From a virus: a DNA stretch of 64,000 bases. Shown here piece after piece: positions 1 to 7,060 of this stretch (the stretch's first letter is position 1; the number at the start of each line of letters is the position of its first letter). A program made the position numbers and the translations under genes. The notes below the pieces were generated by a model. It saw nothing but the letters and a program-made list of their open reading frames with translations, did no database searches and had not been told where the DNA came from. The DNA lies in IMG/VR virus record IMGVR_UViG_3300034198_018992, positions 1 through 64,000 of that record; one strand, given 5' to 3'.

Positions 1-9
1 AAAACTTTG

Positions 10-27
10 GGATAAGCTATCTTATCC
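10..27. terminator. Hairpin after the last array gene
   Basis: Perfect 7-bp inverted repeat GGATAAG/CTTATCC with a 4-base loop. On the minus strand it is followed by CAAAGTTTT, so it could terminate leftward transcripts of the small-gene array. The short U-tract makes this tentative. Confidence 0.4.
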
Positions 28-78
28 TTGACCTCTGTGCGAGCGGGAAAGAAAAACGGGACGGGCGGTTTTTGAGGC

Positions 79-372
79 TTAATCATTAGTGACTCCAAAA
101 GTTACTGACCATTCTTTACCAACACTATCATCTTTAGCTTTGGTAATGGAATAACAACGAAGTCCAGTTCCCGAGTGTTTGAGAAGACTCCTTAGATGAT
201 GAGCTTCGTAGTTGACCATTCCAGGAATATAGTATTCGCCAATTTTTATTAGCCGTCGCTCGCCGAGGTTGACGCATTTGTGGCGAATCACCGCGCTGTT
301 GTCTCTTGTGTAGGCGGGATATTCAATAGCGACAAAAGTAAAAAGTCTCGGCGGCGTAGTCGGTTTGACCAT
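79..372 (-). CDS. MIK-family small protein, array member 1
   Basis: 97 aa, function unknown. It opens MVKP, has the family core IKIGEYYIPG at residues 42-51 (a predicted beta strand before a helix) and a late EWSV, matching the paralogous family that fills 0-3.8 kb. The ATG is the predicted +1 of a leaderless message because TTGACA, 16 bases, TAGATT and 6 bases precede it. It is the last gene transcribed in the array. Confidence 0.85.
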   Translation of the reverse strand: MVKPTTPPRLFTFVAIEYPAYTRDNSAVIRHKCVNLGERRLIKIGEYYIPGMVNYEAHHLRSLLKHSGTGLRCYSITKAKDDSVGKEWSVTFGVTND

Positions 373-378
373 ATTGTC

Positions 379-406
379 AATCTAGCAGGTTATGTTTCAG
401 TGTCAA
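379..406 (-). promoter_or_regulatory. Sigma70-like leaderless promoter
   Basis: TTGACA, 16 bases, TAGATT, then 6 bases to the ATG at 372. The predicted +1 is the A of the ATG. Confidence 0.7.
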
Positions 407-675
407 GCCCGAGAGGCTTCGTCGATAACTTCGACGCACCACTGTTTAGTGTGTAAGTCATACATGCTCGCCTCACGAATATAAAGAGCGGCGCGCCTCA
501 GCGAGCCAAGCAAATCCCTTTTCCGCACGTCACCAACATAAGGTATAATCATCTGCCCTAACTTTGGCAAACAATTCTCAAGCAGCTTGACCTTCGGGCA
601 TTCGGTAACACTCCGTGGACCCTTTAGGGTGGCGGAGAAATAGAACGGCGCTGGCGGGCGATAGGGTTTAATCAT
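403..675 (-). CDS. MIK-family small protein, array member 2
   Basis: 90 aa, unknown function. MIKP start, core LPKLGQMIIP at residues 36-45, C-terminal QWCVEVI. It resembles the next gene upstream (672-908) more than the GERW subgroup. Its ATG overlaps the TGA of that gene (ATGA), so translational coupling is likely. Confidence 0.85.
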   Translation of the reverse strand: MIKPYRPPAPFYFSATLKGPRSVTECPKVKLLENCLPKLGQMIIPYVGDVRKRDLLGSLRRAALYIREASMYDLHTKQWCVEVIDEASRA

Positions 676-908
676 TTTTCAATTACAGTCACGCACCACT
701 CTTGGAACCGCACGAAACTTTCATCGGCCTCACAGATAACGACAGAGGGGTATTTTACTAACCTAGCCAATTCACTTCGTGTTCTGTCTGAAAGTCCAGG
801 AAGAATCATCTCTCCTATTTTCGGAATGCGCAATTCTCCCAGAAGCACTTTTCGGTATCCGACTGGCGCGAAATAGATGCGGCGTAGGGGTTTGGGTATC
901 TTAATCAT
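672..908 (-). CDS. MIK-family small protein, array member 3
   Basis: 78 aa, unknown. Starts MIKIPKP, core RIPKIGEMILPG, ends EWCVTVIEK. This is the cleanest copy of the PK-x-GE strand motif. ATGA overlaps on both sides make it an internal gene of a translationally coupled run (403 to 1144). Confidence 0.85.
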   Translation of the reverse strand: MIKIPKPLRRIYFAPVGYRKVLLGELRIPKIGEMILPGLSDRTRSELARLVKYPSVVICEADESFVRFQEWCVTVIEK

Positions 909-1144
909 CGGAGCCGTTCAACAACCCAGCGGTGTTCGCCAAGCAACCAAGGATAATAATAGGCTTCTCCGACGGAGCTACCGTTACGATTCAGCGTCGC
1001 TTGGATATTCGATAGAGCGCAACGACTATAAGTATTCGTGACAAAGAAGTCGCCTTCTTTCAGAGGTCGATGCTCGACGAGCTTCCAAGATGAGCCTTTA
1101 TAGCAGAAAGTCTTTGCTTCTGTTTCTTTACGCGGTTTAACCAT
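905..1144 (-). CDS. MIK-family small protein, array member 4
   Basis: 79 aa, unknown. Starts MVKPRKETEA, core PLKEGDFFV, ends LLGEHRWVVERLR. It belongs to the subgroup with a terminal G-E-x-R-W-x-V motif. It overlaps both neighbours by a few bases. Confidence 0.85.
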   Translation of the reverse strand: MVKPRKETEAKTFCYKGSSWKLVEHRPLKEGDFFVTNTYSRCALSNIQATLNRNGSSVGEAYYYPWLLGEHRWVVERLR

Positions 1145-1382
1145 TTGTAACCTTCTCGACTATCTGTCTTTTCTCTCCGACTAACCAAGGAAATTCAGAC
1201 GCGTTAAGAACCTTATGGCCCTTGTGCATGAATTGCTGTAGTATCGCTCTGGGCATCTTTGAGTAAGTATCAGCGATAAAGATATCTTCATTCTTGACGC
1301 GACGATACTCCAGAAGTCTCCACTTTACGCCTAAATAGGTCACAATCTGATTATCTGATGCGGCTCTGCGAGGTTTTACCAT
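1137..1382 (-). CDS. MIK-family small protein, array member 5
   Basis: 81 aa, unknown. Starts MVKPRRAASD, core VKNEDIFIAD, ends LVGEKRQIVEKV. Sister of the 905-1144 gene (W replaced by Q in the terminal motif). It heads a coupled run: a TTGACT-N16-TAGCCT promoter puts +1 on its ATG. Confidence 0.85.
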   Translation of the reverse strand: MVKPRRAASDNQIVTYLGVKWRLLEYRRVKNEDIFIADTYSKMPRAILQQFMHKGHKVLNASEFPWLVGEKRQIVEKVTNG

Positions 1383-1388
1383 GAGTTC

Positions 1389-1416
1389 AGGCTATAAGGT
1401 TTTATCCACTAGTCAA
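1389..1416 (-). promoter_or_regulatory. Sigma70-like leaderless promoter
   Basis: TTGACT, 16 bases, TAGCCT, 6 bases, then the ATG at 1382. It overlaps the TAG stop of the upstream gene. Confidence 0.7.
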
Positions 1417-1660
1417 GAAGTCTGCTAACTGCCCATCTAGTCACGCCGAAGAAACCATGTCCAGGTGGCATGATTCCTCTACCATCATAGCTCTGCAAGT
1501 GACGGAATACTTCCGCTACACTTCGACAATGTTCGGAATCGAGAACGAAGGGCTGAGCGCTGCTAGGAGGCAGCACCATCCTGCGCAAAATCTTCCACCT
1601 GCGTCCAAATCTATCGGTGTAGATTCTGTTGGCAGGTGTTTCTTTGATTGGTTTAATCAT
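1409..1660 (-). CDS. MIK-family small protein, array member 6
   Basis: 83 aa, unknown. Starts MIKPIKETPA, central strand QPFVLDSE, ends FFGVTRWAVSRLLD. The gene ends in TAG, the codon read by the phage CTA tRNA at 53.9 kb, so readthrough would add only a short tail. Confidence 0.8.
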   Translation of the reverse strand: MIKPIKETPANRIYTDRFGRRWKILRRMVLPPSSAQPFVLDSEHCRSVAEVFRHLQSYDGRGIMPPGHGFFGVTRWAVSRLLD

Positions 1661-1890
1661 TAGCGGCTAATCCTTTTGCAGGCCCATACGATGTCGCGAG
1701 TCGTTCGCTCACCGATGCATGGCCAGAATCGCATCGAGCGGTGCATACGACGAATCGTCGAGAGCGTCGCGCATCCGTTGTGATAGCAGATAAAAAACAT
1801 TCCCTTTCTCAATCGGCGAAGTCCGACCACTTCATACTTGACTTGGTGATGAATAAAACGGAAGGGTTTATGTTTGGTGGTTTTGACCAT
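1660..1890 (-). CDS. MIK-family small protein, array member 7
   Basis: 76 aa, unknown. Starts MVKTTKHKP, core RLRKGMFFICY, ends DIVWACKRISR; a diverged terminal W motif. A promoter-like TTGAGA-N16-TACGAT lies 5 bases before the ATG. Confidence 0.8.
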   Translation of the reverse strand: MVKTTKHKPFRFIHHQVKYEVVGLRRLRKGMFFICYHNGCATLSTIRRMHRSMRFWPCIGERTTRDIVWACKRISR

Positions 1891-1928
1891 ACTTAATCGT
1901 AGTTTTCACGCTTTTGTTCTCAACCATA

Positions 1929-2162
1929 CTATGCGGAGTTAGCTCGGGAGCATATCCATCGCGCCGCATCATAATCACCTAAAGCAGCCATGATATTGAT
2001 TGGGTCGTCACTTTGAACCCATTTTATGATGTCCCGCCTAGAGACTGCATAGGAATGAGCAACATAAAGCTCGCCCGCCTTCGGAAGACGGTACGCACCC
2101 AGAGCGTATTTAACGTCGTTGACTTTGAAAAATATGGGTTTATTAGTTTGTTTCTTAATCAT
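1929..2162 (-). CDS. MIK-family small protein, array member 8
   Basis: 77 aa, unknown. Starts MIKKQTNKP, core YRLPKAGELYVAH, ends ARWICSRANSA. Its start overlaps the stop of the 2159-2401 gene as ATGA. Confidence 0.8.
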   Translation of the reverse strand: MIKKQTNKPIFFKVNDVKYALGAYRLPKAGELYVAHSYAVSRRDIIKWVQSDDPINIMAALGDYDAARWICSRANSA

Positions 2163-2401
2163 CGAATTGGTTCACATTTCCACCTACTGAATGCACCGTC
2201 ACACTTACGGATGAAGACAAATGGTGAATTATTTAAGAGCCCTCGAAGCGCACGAATTGAATATCCCGCCGTACCTCCTACATAATACCCTCCGAGTGGC
2301 ACCGCGCCATAAGTAGTCACACGATAGCGCTCGCCCCTCCTATCGCTGAATATCGTACCTTCGATTGTTTTAGGCTTCGAGACTTGCTTTTTCTTTACCA
2401 T
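2159..2401 (-). CDS. MIK-family small protein, array member 9
   Basis: 80 aa, unknown. Starts MVKKKQVSKP, core VPLGGYYVGG, ends SRWKCEPIR. First gene of a two-gene coupled unit with its own leaderless-type promoter. Confidence 0.8.
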   Translation of the reverse strand: MVKKKQVSKPKTIEGTIFSDRRGERYRVTTYGAVPLGGYYVGGTAGYSIRALRGLLNNSPFVFIRKCDGAFSRWKCEPIR

Positions 2402-2407
2402 ATCGCT

Positions 2408-2435
2408 ATTGTAGCTGAGTTTTATCGGGACGCAA
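2408..2435 (-). promoter_or_regulatory. Sigma70-like leaderless promoter
   Basis: TTGCGT, 16 bases, TACAAT, 6 bases, ATG at 2401. The -35 box is weaker than TTGACN. Confidence 0.6.
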
Positions 2436-2448
2436 GGTGATTAAGGCT

Positions 2449-2712
2449 CTACCGGTTCAACGGTTTTACGGTCCAGCGCCGCACTCCAACGAAAGAGTTA
2501 TGATTGCCACAATGGGTGCGCAAAACAGAGAAATGTCCGCCGCAGCGCTGATGGAGCTTGAGTTTCTCCAGCTCCAGAAACCTGTCACTTCCCGCGATAA
2601 AATACTGCTCGACCGCTTGCAGTGGTAGGTTACTGAGCAGTTTCCATTTACGACCGTGATAGTCAGTGATGACGTGTTCACGAGCTTCCGTTTGAGGCTT
2701 AAATTTTATCAT
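2449..2712 (-). CDS. MIK-family small protein, array member 10
   Basis: 87 aa, unknown. Starts MIKFKPQTEA, core LQAVEQYFIAG, ends FVGVRRWTVKPLNR; close to the 3203-3460 paralog. Its ATG overlaps the stop of the 2709 gene. Confidence 0.8.
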   Translation of the reverse strand: MIKFKPQTEAREHVITDYHGRKWKLLSNLPLQAVEQYFIAGSDRFLELEKLKLHQRCGGHFSVLRTHCGNHNSFVGVRRWTVKPLNR

Positions 2713-3035
2713 ACTGAAATACGGAACCAGTCCAAAAAGTCATTCAGGTTCGCCGTCACGACAATATCGCATCCCTGATTGGCGAAATCCCTCAAGTCCA
2801 AAGACAAATCACGAAGCTCCACCGAAGTCCCGCTATGTGTGCCTAGGCCGTGCATATAGTAGGAGTCGTTTATTTTCGTGATTACCGCCTTGAAACCCTT
2901 GGGGCTGTCTATACCGACATAGCATCCTGAGTCGATGACCTCGATTAGATGGGGAAGCTGGCAATCAATTTTGGTTATCAATTTGAGTTTTGTCCTTGTC
3001 GGAATGGAGGCAGACGTCCATGAGAGACCACCCAA
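2709..3035 (-). CDS. Hypothetical protein
   Basis: 108 aa if the ATG at 3035 is used. That start overlaps the upstream gene by 71 bases; a TTG at 2981 would give a shorter protein with a 17-base overlap, so the start is unresolved. No motif recognised. The C-terminal half (CDIVVTANLNDFLDWF) looks like an alternating strand-helix unit. Confidence 0.6.
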   Translation of the reverse strand: MGGLSWTSASIPTRTKLKLITKIDCQLPHLIEVIDSGCYVGIDSPKGFKAVITKINDSYYMHGLGTHSGTSVELRDLSLDLRDFANQGCDIVVTANLNDFLDWFRISV

Positions 3036-3168
3036 CGAGCGTTGCCGTCACAACGAAAGAGACCAAATGAACCTCTCGTACGGTATACCGGCCATAAACA
3101 GCCTCATGAGCAATTAGCGCTACGGCCAAAAAGAGGAGCGCGGAAAGGAAACAAAGAAGAGTTTTCAT
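2965..3168 (-). CDS. Small membrane protein, two hydrophobic segments
   Basis: 67 aa. An N-terminal hydrophobic segment (about residues 3-21) and a second near residues 36-53, then a charged tail, predict a small inner-membrane protein. The ATG sits at +1 of a strong TTGACT-N16-TATTCT promoter. No family recognised. Confidence 0.8.
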   Translation of the reverse strand: MKTLLCFLSALLFLAVALIAHEAVYGRYTVREVHLVSFVVTATLVGWSLMDVCLHSDKDKTQIDNQN

Positions 3169-3174
3169 ATCTTG

Positions 3175-3202
3175 AGAATAGCGGTGTTTGTGGCAGAGTC
3201 AA
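3175..3202 (-). promoter_or_regulatory. Sigma70-like leaderless promoter
   Basis: TTGACT, 16 bases, TATTCT, 6 bases, ATG at 3168. Confidence 0.75.
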
Positions 3203-3460
3203 CTAACCATTGCGCGGGTAGGGTTTGACGACCCATCTAACCTCACCAACAAACATATTGTAGAACCCTGCCAATGACAACACTTGACGCCGCTCCGATT
3301 TGAGATAATCAGCGCTTGGAAAAGATTCCGAGTCCGCAACGAAGTATTTATCGTAGCGCTGGATTACTCGCCTCTCTATAGCGAGCCAGCGCCTACCCTC
3401 GTCACAGACAAATGTGCGATTAGACAAGGTTTTAGACTTAGCGGATGCGAGTTTGACCAT
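3203..3460 (-). CDS. MIK-family small protein, array member 11
   Basis: 85 aa, unknown. Starts MVKLASAKS, core QRYDKYFVADSE, ends FVGEVRWVVKPYPRNG, the clearest F-V-G-x-x-R-W-x-V ending. Ends in TAG. TTGACC-N16-TAGATT lies 6 bases before its ATG. Confidence 0.85.
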   Translation of the reverse strand: MVKLASAKSKTLSNRTFVCDEGRRWLAIERRVIQRYDKYFVADSESFPSADYLKSERRQVLSLAGFYNMFVGEVRWVVKPYPRNG

Positions 3461-3466
3461 GAGATT

Positions 3467-3494
3467 AATCTAGTAAGGTATCGGCGGCGGTCAA
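3467..3494 (-). promoter_or_regulatory. Sigma70-like leaderless promoter
   Basis: TTGACC, 16 bases, TAGATT, 6 bases, ATG at 3460. Confidence 0.7.
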
Positions 3495-3757
3495 GACTCT
3501 TTTTGGATTTCGACAATCCACTCTACGTTACCGGCGTGCTCGTCATCACTTTGTCGGATATACCATGCCCCTCCAACTAAAACACTAGCTAAGATGCTTC
3601 GGCTGGTATCCGCTAACCCTGTGATATACCACTCACTAGATTGGACAGCCCTCTTCGGGCCGAGCTTCGCCCTCATAATAGGGATAGGATATCTCCGGCT
3701 AGAGTCATCCATAGCGTCAAAATAGACGGGAGCCTCGGGTTTTGCGAGCTTAATCAT
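3491..3757 (-). CDS. MIK-family small protein, array member 12
   Basis: 88 aa, unknown. Starts MIKLAKPEAP, core QSSEWYITGLAD, ends EWIVEIQKES, like members 1-3. Its ATG lies inside the tail of the 50-aa gene upstream (3750-3902). Confidence 0.8.
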   Translation of the reverse strand: MIKLAKPEAPVYFDAMDDSSRRYPIPIMRAKLGPKRAVQSSEWYITGLADTSRSILASVLVGGAWYIRQSDDEHAGNVEWIVEIQKES

Positions 3758-3902
3758 CTTGGGCTTTGGGCGGCGAGACTTCCTTGAGTGCTTCTTCGAG
3801 AGTGTTGCCTACGAAGCAACCATCGGTGTCCGTATACCAAACGATGTAACCGTCGGTGTACTTGAGAAACTTCGGGTCTTCCGATTCGAGCGTGGCAATC
3901 AT
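3750..3902 (-). CDS. 50-aa HicB-like protein
   Basis: Short gene starting at the ATG at 3902, which overlaps the upstream stop as ATGA. The segment DGYIVWYTDTDGCFVGNT followed by LEEALKEV matches the HicB antitoxin fold (strand, strand, D-x-x-G-C, G-x-T-x-E-E-A helix), but the C-terminal DNA-binding part of HicB is absent and no HicA toxin is seen. It fills an otherwise empty gap. Function inferred only from this short resemblance. Confidence 0.65.
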   Translation of the reverse strand: MIATLESEDPKFLKYTDGYIVWYTDTDGCFVGNTLEEALKEVSPPKAQDD

Positions 3903-4144
3903 GACACGAGGGCGTTACGCGCCTTCTTTCCGTCGTTGTAGAACTCGAAGATAGCGGCGCGCAGAACGTCTTGGCCAAAAACCACAACCGAACCATCCGC
4001 CAGTTCCATACTGAAAGCTCCTGCCTGTTCTTCCCTCAGAGCTTGGCGAAAAGCCTGCACGGCAAGCAGGAAATCTTCTTGGTTAGTGGACGGGGCTCCT
4101 TTACCTTTGTAAGTTAGACCGTTTACTTTAATGATGACGTGCAT
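3899..4144 (-). CDS. Hypothetical protein upstream of the HicB-like gene
   Basis: 81 aa starting MHVIIKVNGLTYKG, with a long amphipathic helix (residues 22-40) and a strand-rich end. ATGA overlap with the 50-aa HicB-like gene suggests co-translation. No family recognised. Confidence 0.75.
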   Translation of the reverse strand: MHVIIKVNGLTYKGKGAPSTNQEDFLLAVQAFRQALREEQAGAFSMELADGSVVVFGQDVLRAAIFEFYNDGKKARNALVS

Positions 4145-4149
4145 AGTTT

Positions 4150-4467
4150 TTACTTTCTTTTCTTGCGGGTGATGGTGGCGATGTGGGGAATGAACTCAAT
4201 GTCGGTGCCGAGTAGCTCAGCTTGGGAGGGTAAAGGCAGGAGGTCGTCAATAGTTGAGGGACCATCCGATTCAGCGGGCTTTTGCGGAAGGGGCAGCTCG
4301 GGCTCAGGAGATTTGCATTGCGGCTCCAAGTACTCGGTCGCGTCCTTAGCTTTCTGTGCGTTATCACCCTTGGGGTGCGCGAGACAGATAATCAGAATAA
4401 AAACTGCGATAGCCGCGTAAAACAGGGCGATGGTGATTTTCTGTAGAGTATTTAGGCGTGATTTCAT
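4150..4467 (-). CDS. Membrane-anchored Pro/Glu-rich protein
   Basis: 105 aa. A basic N-terminus and one transmembrane segment (about residues 11-28) precede a Pro- and acid-rich stretch and a basic tail (TRKKRK). The layout suggests a single-pass inner-membrane protein. No family recognised. Confidence 0.75.
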   Translation of the reverse strand: MKSRLNTLQKITIALFYAAIAVFILIICLAHPKGDNAQKAKDATEYLEPQCKSPEPELPLPQKPAESDGPSTIDDLLPLPSQAELLGTDIEFIPHIATITRKKRK

Positions 4468-4476
4468 TAGACAAAT

Positions 4477-4671
4477 TTAGTTGAGCGACTGTCCGCCAAC
4501 GTATATCAGGGATTGAAAATCCTGCAAGGTTTTTGGCGCTTTTCCGAAGCGATAGTTCTTGTCCAATCCTCCGCGACCCATCGCGAAGTTGGAAGTCAAG
4601 GAAGGGTAGACGTAAAATTCGTCGTGACCCATTGAATGCCGCAAATCGGCAAAAGAGATTATCTGTTTCAT
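4477..4671 (-). CDS. Hypothetical protein
   Basis: 64 aa from the ATG at 4671 (MKQIISFADLRH), chosen because this ATG overlaps the stop of the upstream gene as ATGA; a longer in-frame start at 4734 would overlap that gene by 67 bases. No motif recognised. Confidence 0.7.
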   Translation of the reverse strand: MKQIISFADLRHSMGHDEFYVYPSLTSNFAMGRGGLDKNYRFGKAPKTLQDFQSLIYVGGQSLN

Positions 4672-4955
4672 TTGTTTCGGCGTTTCTTTTTGGGCGGCGT
4701 GCAGCAGCCATCGCAACCGTGAATCCACTGCCATCCGTCTTCGGGAAAGGGTTGGTCAGGGTCAGGATGCCCGATACCATGAGGACAGATACGCTCTGTC
4801 ACTCCGATGTCGGTTCTGTAGTGCTGCGGAAACTTCCGCATGTGGTGATTACTTGGATTGTGGACGCAACAGCTACGACCCGCGCAGATAGACTCATCGT
4901 GAGTTGTCAGAACCGACAGACTCTTGAAGGGACGCCATTTTTTACCTTTTGTCAT
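4668..4955 (-). CDS. Cys/His-rich hypothetical protein
   Basis: 95 aa. Central CPHGIGHPDPDQPF and later HGCDGCC supply Cys and His residues spaced like a small zinc site. The C-terminus is basic. No specific function can be given. Confidence 0.75.
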   Translation of the reverse strand: MTKGKKWRPFKSLSVLTTHDESICAGRSCCVHNPSNHHMRKFPQHYRTDIGVTERICPHGIGHPDPDQPFPEDGWQWIHGCDGCCTPPKKKRRNK

Positions 4956-4990
4956 TTCTATTTTGCGCGGGTCGCCTGTTTTGCTCGGCC

Positions 4991-5257
4991 TTACCGCTCT
5001 TGCAGGACAACAACACCCTGCACGACTCCGAAGGCTGATTTTTCTTGGAACGTGTACGTCTCAGGAAACTCATCGGCACGCCTCGGACGCGTGAGCACCC
5101 AGAGAGAAGATTCTTTCCAAGTGACATTTACGAGTTTCTGCTTATCGGGAAGCTCCATCTTTTCCTTTCCGCCGAAGTAGCGGACTGAACTGTTATCAGT
5201 GCAGGAAGCGAGGACAAGAGCGACAGACGCGATGATGAATGCAGTGGACTTTGACAT
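4991..5257 (-). CDS. Lipoprotein
   Basis: 88 aa with a signal peptide ending in the lipobox LASC (Cys19), so probably lipidated. The mature part (RYFGG, LVNVTWKESSLWVLTRP, FQEKSAFGV) resembles a small lipoprotein family common in large phages; function unknown. Confidence 0.8.
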   Translation of the reverse strand: MSKSTAFIIASVALVLASCTDNSSVRYFGGKEKMELPDKQKLVNVTWKESSLWVLTRPRRADEFPETYTFQEKSAFGVVQGVVVLQER

Positions 5258-5269
5258 GAGACGAGCTTA

Positions 5270-5911
5270 TTAGGTTTTCATCAGAAACCAAGACCAATCT
5301 CGCGTGCGAGCCTCAGTAATTAAGGCGGCGGCTGGGACTGGTGCAGGCTCAATAGGCTTCCGAAGAAGTTTGAGGCCCGCCTCTTGGTTTGACTTATTTC
5401 CCTTTTTGTGGTTTACGTCGGGAGCGCACAGTACAAGATTGGTAAAGGTATCCTTACCTCCCTTGGACTTAGGATTTACGTGGTCGAGCGTTGCTTCGGA
5501 ATAGCTGAGCTTCCTTCCGGTGTATTGGCAAGTCCCCTTGTCTCGTTGATAGACAGTCCGCTTGCTTGGGCGGAACTTCTTCAAGGGCATCTTACGATAG
5601 CCGAGGCTGACGACGACCGTAGGCACCCGAATCTTTAGGAGTGCTGAATTGATTACTTCGTCGTAGTCGCGAACTGGAAGACTAACCCAATCGGCCCACT
5701 TGGTAGGAATCATCGCCACGGGCGGATTATCAAAGTCCCAAGTGCCATCCTCCTTGAGGCCGTACTGAATGTCGAGCGCCGCTGCCACTAGGCTGCGGTT
5801 CTCGCTGTCCGCGTTCATGTCGCAGATAGCCTTACGCACGGTGCCAGTCAAAATAGGCATCCATGAAGCATTCAGAAACAAAACATGAGGTTTATCGAGG
5901 ATATCGGACAT
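5270..5911 (-). CDS. HNH endonuclease
   Basis: 213 aa. The HNH core is clear: QYTGRKLSYSEATLDHV, PKSKGG, then NLVLCAPDVNHKKGNK (about residues 127-170), preceded by KRTVYQRDKGTC. A 100-residue N-terminal region resembles that of bacterial HNH proteins that begin VLFLNASWMP. Likely a DNA nickase or nuclease, either homing or repair. Confidence 0.85.
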   Translation of the reverse strand: MSDILDKPHVLFLNASWMPILTGTVRKAICDMNADSENRSLVAAALDIQYGLKEDGTWDFDNPPVAMIPTKWADWVSLPVRDYDEVINSALLKIRVPTVVVSLGYRKMPLKKFRPSKRTVYQRDKGTCQYTGRKLSYSEATLDHVNPKSKGGKDTFTNLVLCAPDVNHKKGNKSNQEAGLKLLRKPIEPAPVPAAALITEARTRDWSWFLMKT

Positions 5912-5932
5912 GAGGAAGATACTACTCAGGTT

Positions 5933-6055
5933 TTACTGCGGCGCAAGAAACGTCTTGAGATAAATTTGCATCGCGTAAATCGCCGCAATCAACACAACGA
6001 ATACAATAACGAAAGTCGTCTGTTCGTCCTGTGGGTCAGGATTAGGAGGTTGCAT
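5933..6055 (-). CDS. 40-aa single-pass membrane protein
   Basis: Starts MQPPNPDPQDEQ, then a transmembrane helix (about residues 14-30) and a short tail. Reads in one clean frame in a gap between larger genes. Function unknown. Confidence 0.6.
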   Translation of the reverse strand: MQPPNPDPQDEQTTFVIVFVVLIAAIYAMQIYLKTFLAPQ

Positions 6056-6206
6056 GGTGAATTAGTTAAGGTAAAGGAACAAATCTACCCCTTGCGCGTC
6101 GTAGTATCCTTTATTTGGACTGACGCAACAACTCGGCAATTTGTTTAACGGATGCAGCTTGCGGCGCGACGCTTTTTTGTCGTGGCAGACGCAAAGGCAA
6201 ATCGCT

Positions 6207-6419
6207 TTAGACTCCGGCGTCTTTGAGATAGTGCTGGACATCCTCTTTGCTTGCGAGAACGACGCGGCCACGCTCGACGACAACGGGCTTGTTGTGAACA
6301 CTCATCACGACGTAATCACCATAGGCGACAGAGCGGAAACGGGCGACGCTACTTCCGATAATGCGATACAATGAGCCGCGCTTGAGCGTAATTGAGGATT
6401 TTGGTGCTGGATTTGGCAT
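6207..6419 (-). CDS. Small SH3-like hypothetical protein
   Basis: 70 aa, strand-rich (LKRGSLYRII, GDYVVMSVHNKPVVVERGRVV), like an SH3-type barrel. After its TAA the same frame continues open for 31 codons (SVKQIAELLRQSK near the end) with no start codon, which could be a relic tail or a readthrough extension. Confidence 0.7.
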   Translation of the reverse strand: MPNPAPKSSITLKRGSLYRIIGSSVARFRSVAYGDYVVMSVHNKPVVVERGRVVLASKEDVQHYLKDAGV

Positions 6420-6430
6420 TTTTGGCGATT

Positions 6431-6694
6431 TTAGTTGGTTTTGGGGCGAAAAAGAAGGACTTTTCTACCTTCTGAAAGATGGGAGGAATTTCCATAGTTA
6501 CCGCCGTCATTTTCAACCCAATAAATGCTACCGTCTTCGGCGCGAAGAATGAATTGATAACTGAAACAGCTAGGTTTAAGAACCGGCACGACATCTTCGT
6601 TCGGATACTTATTTTGCATGTTTTGCTGTGCTTGAGGCTGCGAGCATCCAGCGAGTGCGACAGAAAAAATGGTTGCGAATAGAAGGTGTTTCAT
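6431..6694 (-). CDS. Lipoprotein
   Basis: 87 aa. Signal peptide with lipobox LAGC (Cys17), Gln-rich linker, then a compact domain (QFILRAEDGSIYWVENDGG). Probably an outer- or inner-membrane lipoprotein. A copy of the 14-base GTTTCCGCTAAAAA element lies about 60 bases upstream. Confidence 0.8.
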   Translation of the reverse strand: MKHLLFATIFSVALAGCSQPQAQQNMQNKYPNEDVVPVLKPSCFSYQFILRAEDGSIYWVENDGGNYGNSSHLSEGRKVLLFRPKTN

Positions 6695-6750
6695 GGTGAT
6701 TATTATGCCAGAGTTTCGTGATTTGTCCAGAGGAATTAGAGCCGAGGAAG

Positions 6751-6764
6751 GTTTCCGCTAAAAA
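6751..6764. repeat. GTTTCCGCTAAAAA element, copy 1
   Basis: Identical 14-mer also at 7968-7981 and inverted at 7906-7919; a partial copy (TTTCCGCTAA) lies near 14380. All lie between genes, which suggests a regulatory site. Confidence 0.5.
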
Positions 6765-6775
6765 TCAATTAACCA

Positions 6776-7060
6776 CTATTCTCCCGCGTATCCGTGCCAC
6801 GCGTTATTGCGCCAAACGTAAATGTGCCCATCGGGAATTGCGTTGTTCTTCCGATGCTTGCGGTCGTGACGGCTGAGCGTCTTTTTCGCGCCCCGAATTG
6901 TCTTGTGGCGACTGATGAAACCGCTGATGACGCCGAAAACTACAATCGGGTAGTTCGTGGCAACTTCGCTGTTGCCGATTTTACCAACGTGTCGGAGATT
7001 AAAGGTGCTAGGCATGGGATTAGAATGACAGGCTTTCAGATAAAGTCGAAACTTTTTCAA
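6776..7060 (-). CDS. Basic hypothetical protein
   Basis: 94 aa from a TTG at 7060; an ATG at 7015 would give 79 aa and may be the true start. Lys/His/Arg-rich middle (SRHKTIRGAKKTLSRHDRKHRK) and an aromatic end (YVWRNNAWHGYAGE). No family recognised. Confidence 0.6.
   Translation of the reverse strand: MKKFRLYLKACHSNPMPSTFNLRHVGKIGNSEVATNYPIVVFGVISGFISRHKTIRGAKKTLSRHDRKHRKNNAIPDGHIYVWRNNAWHGYAGE

Noticed and set aside
4533-5180. 215-codon plus-strand open frame
   Set aside because: Opposite several minus-strand genes with ATGA coupling and a lipobox; composition is not protein-like.
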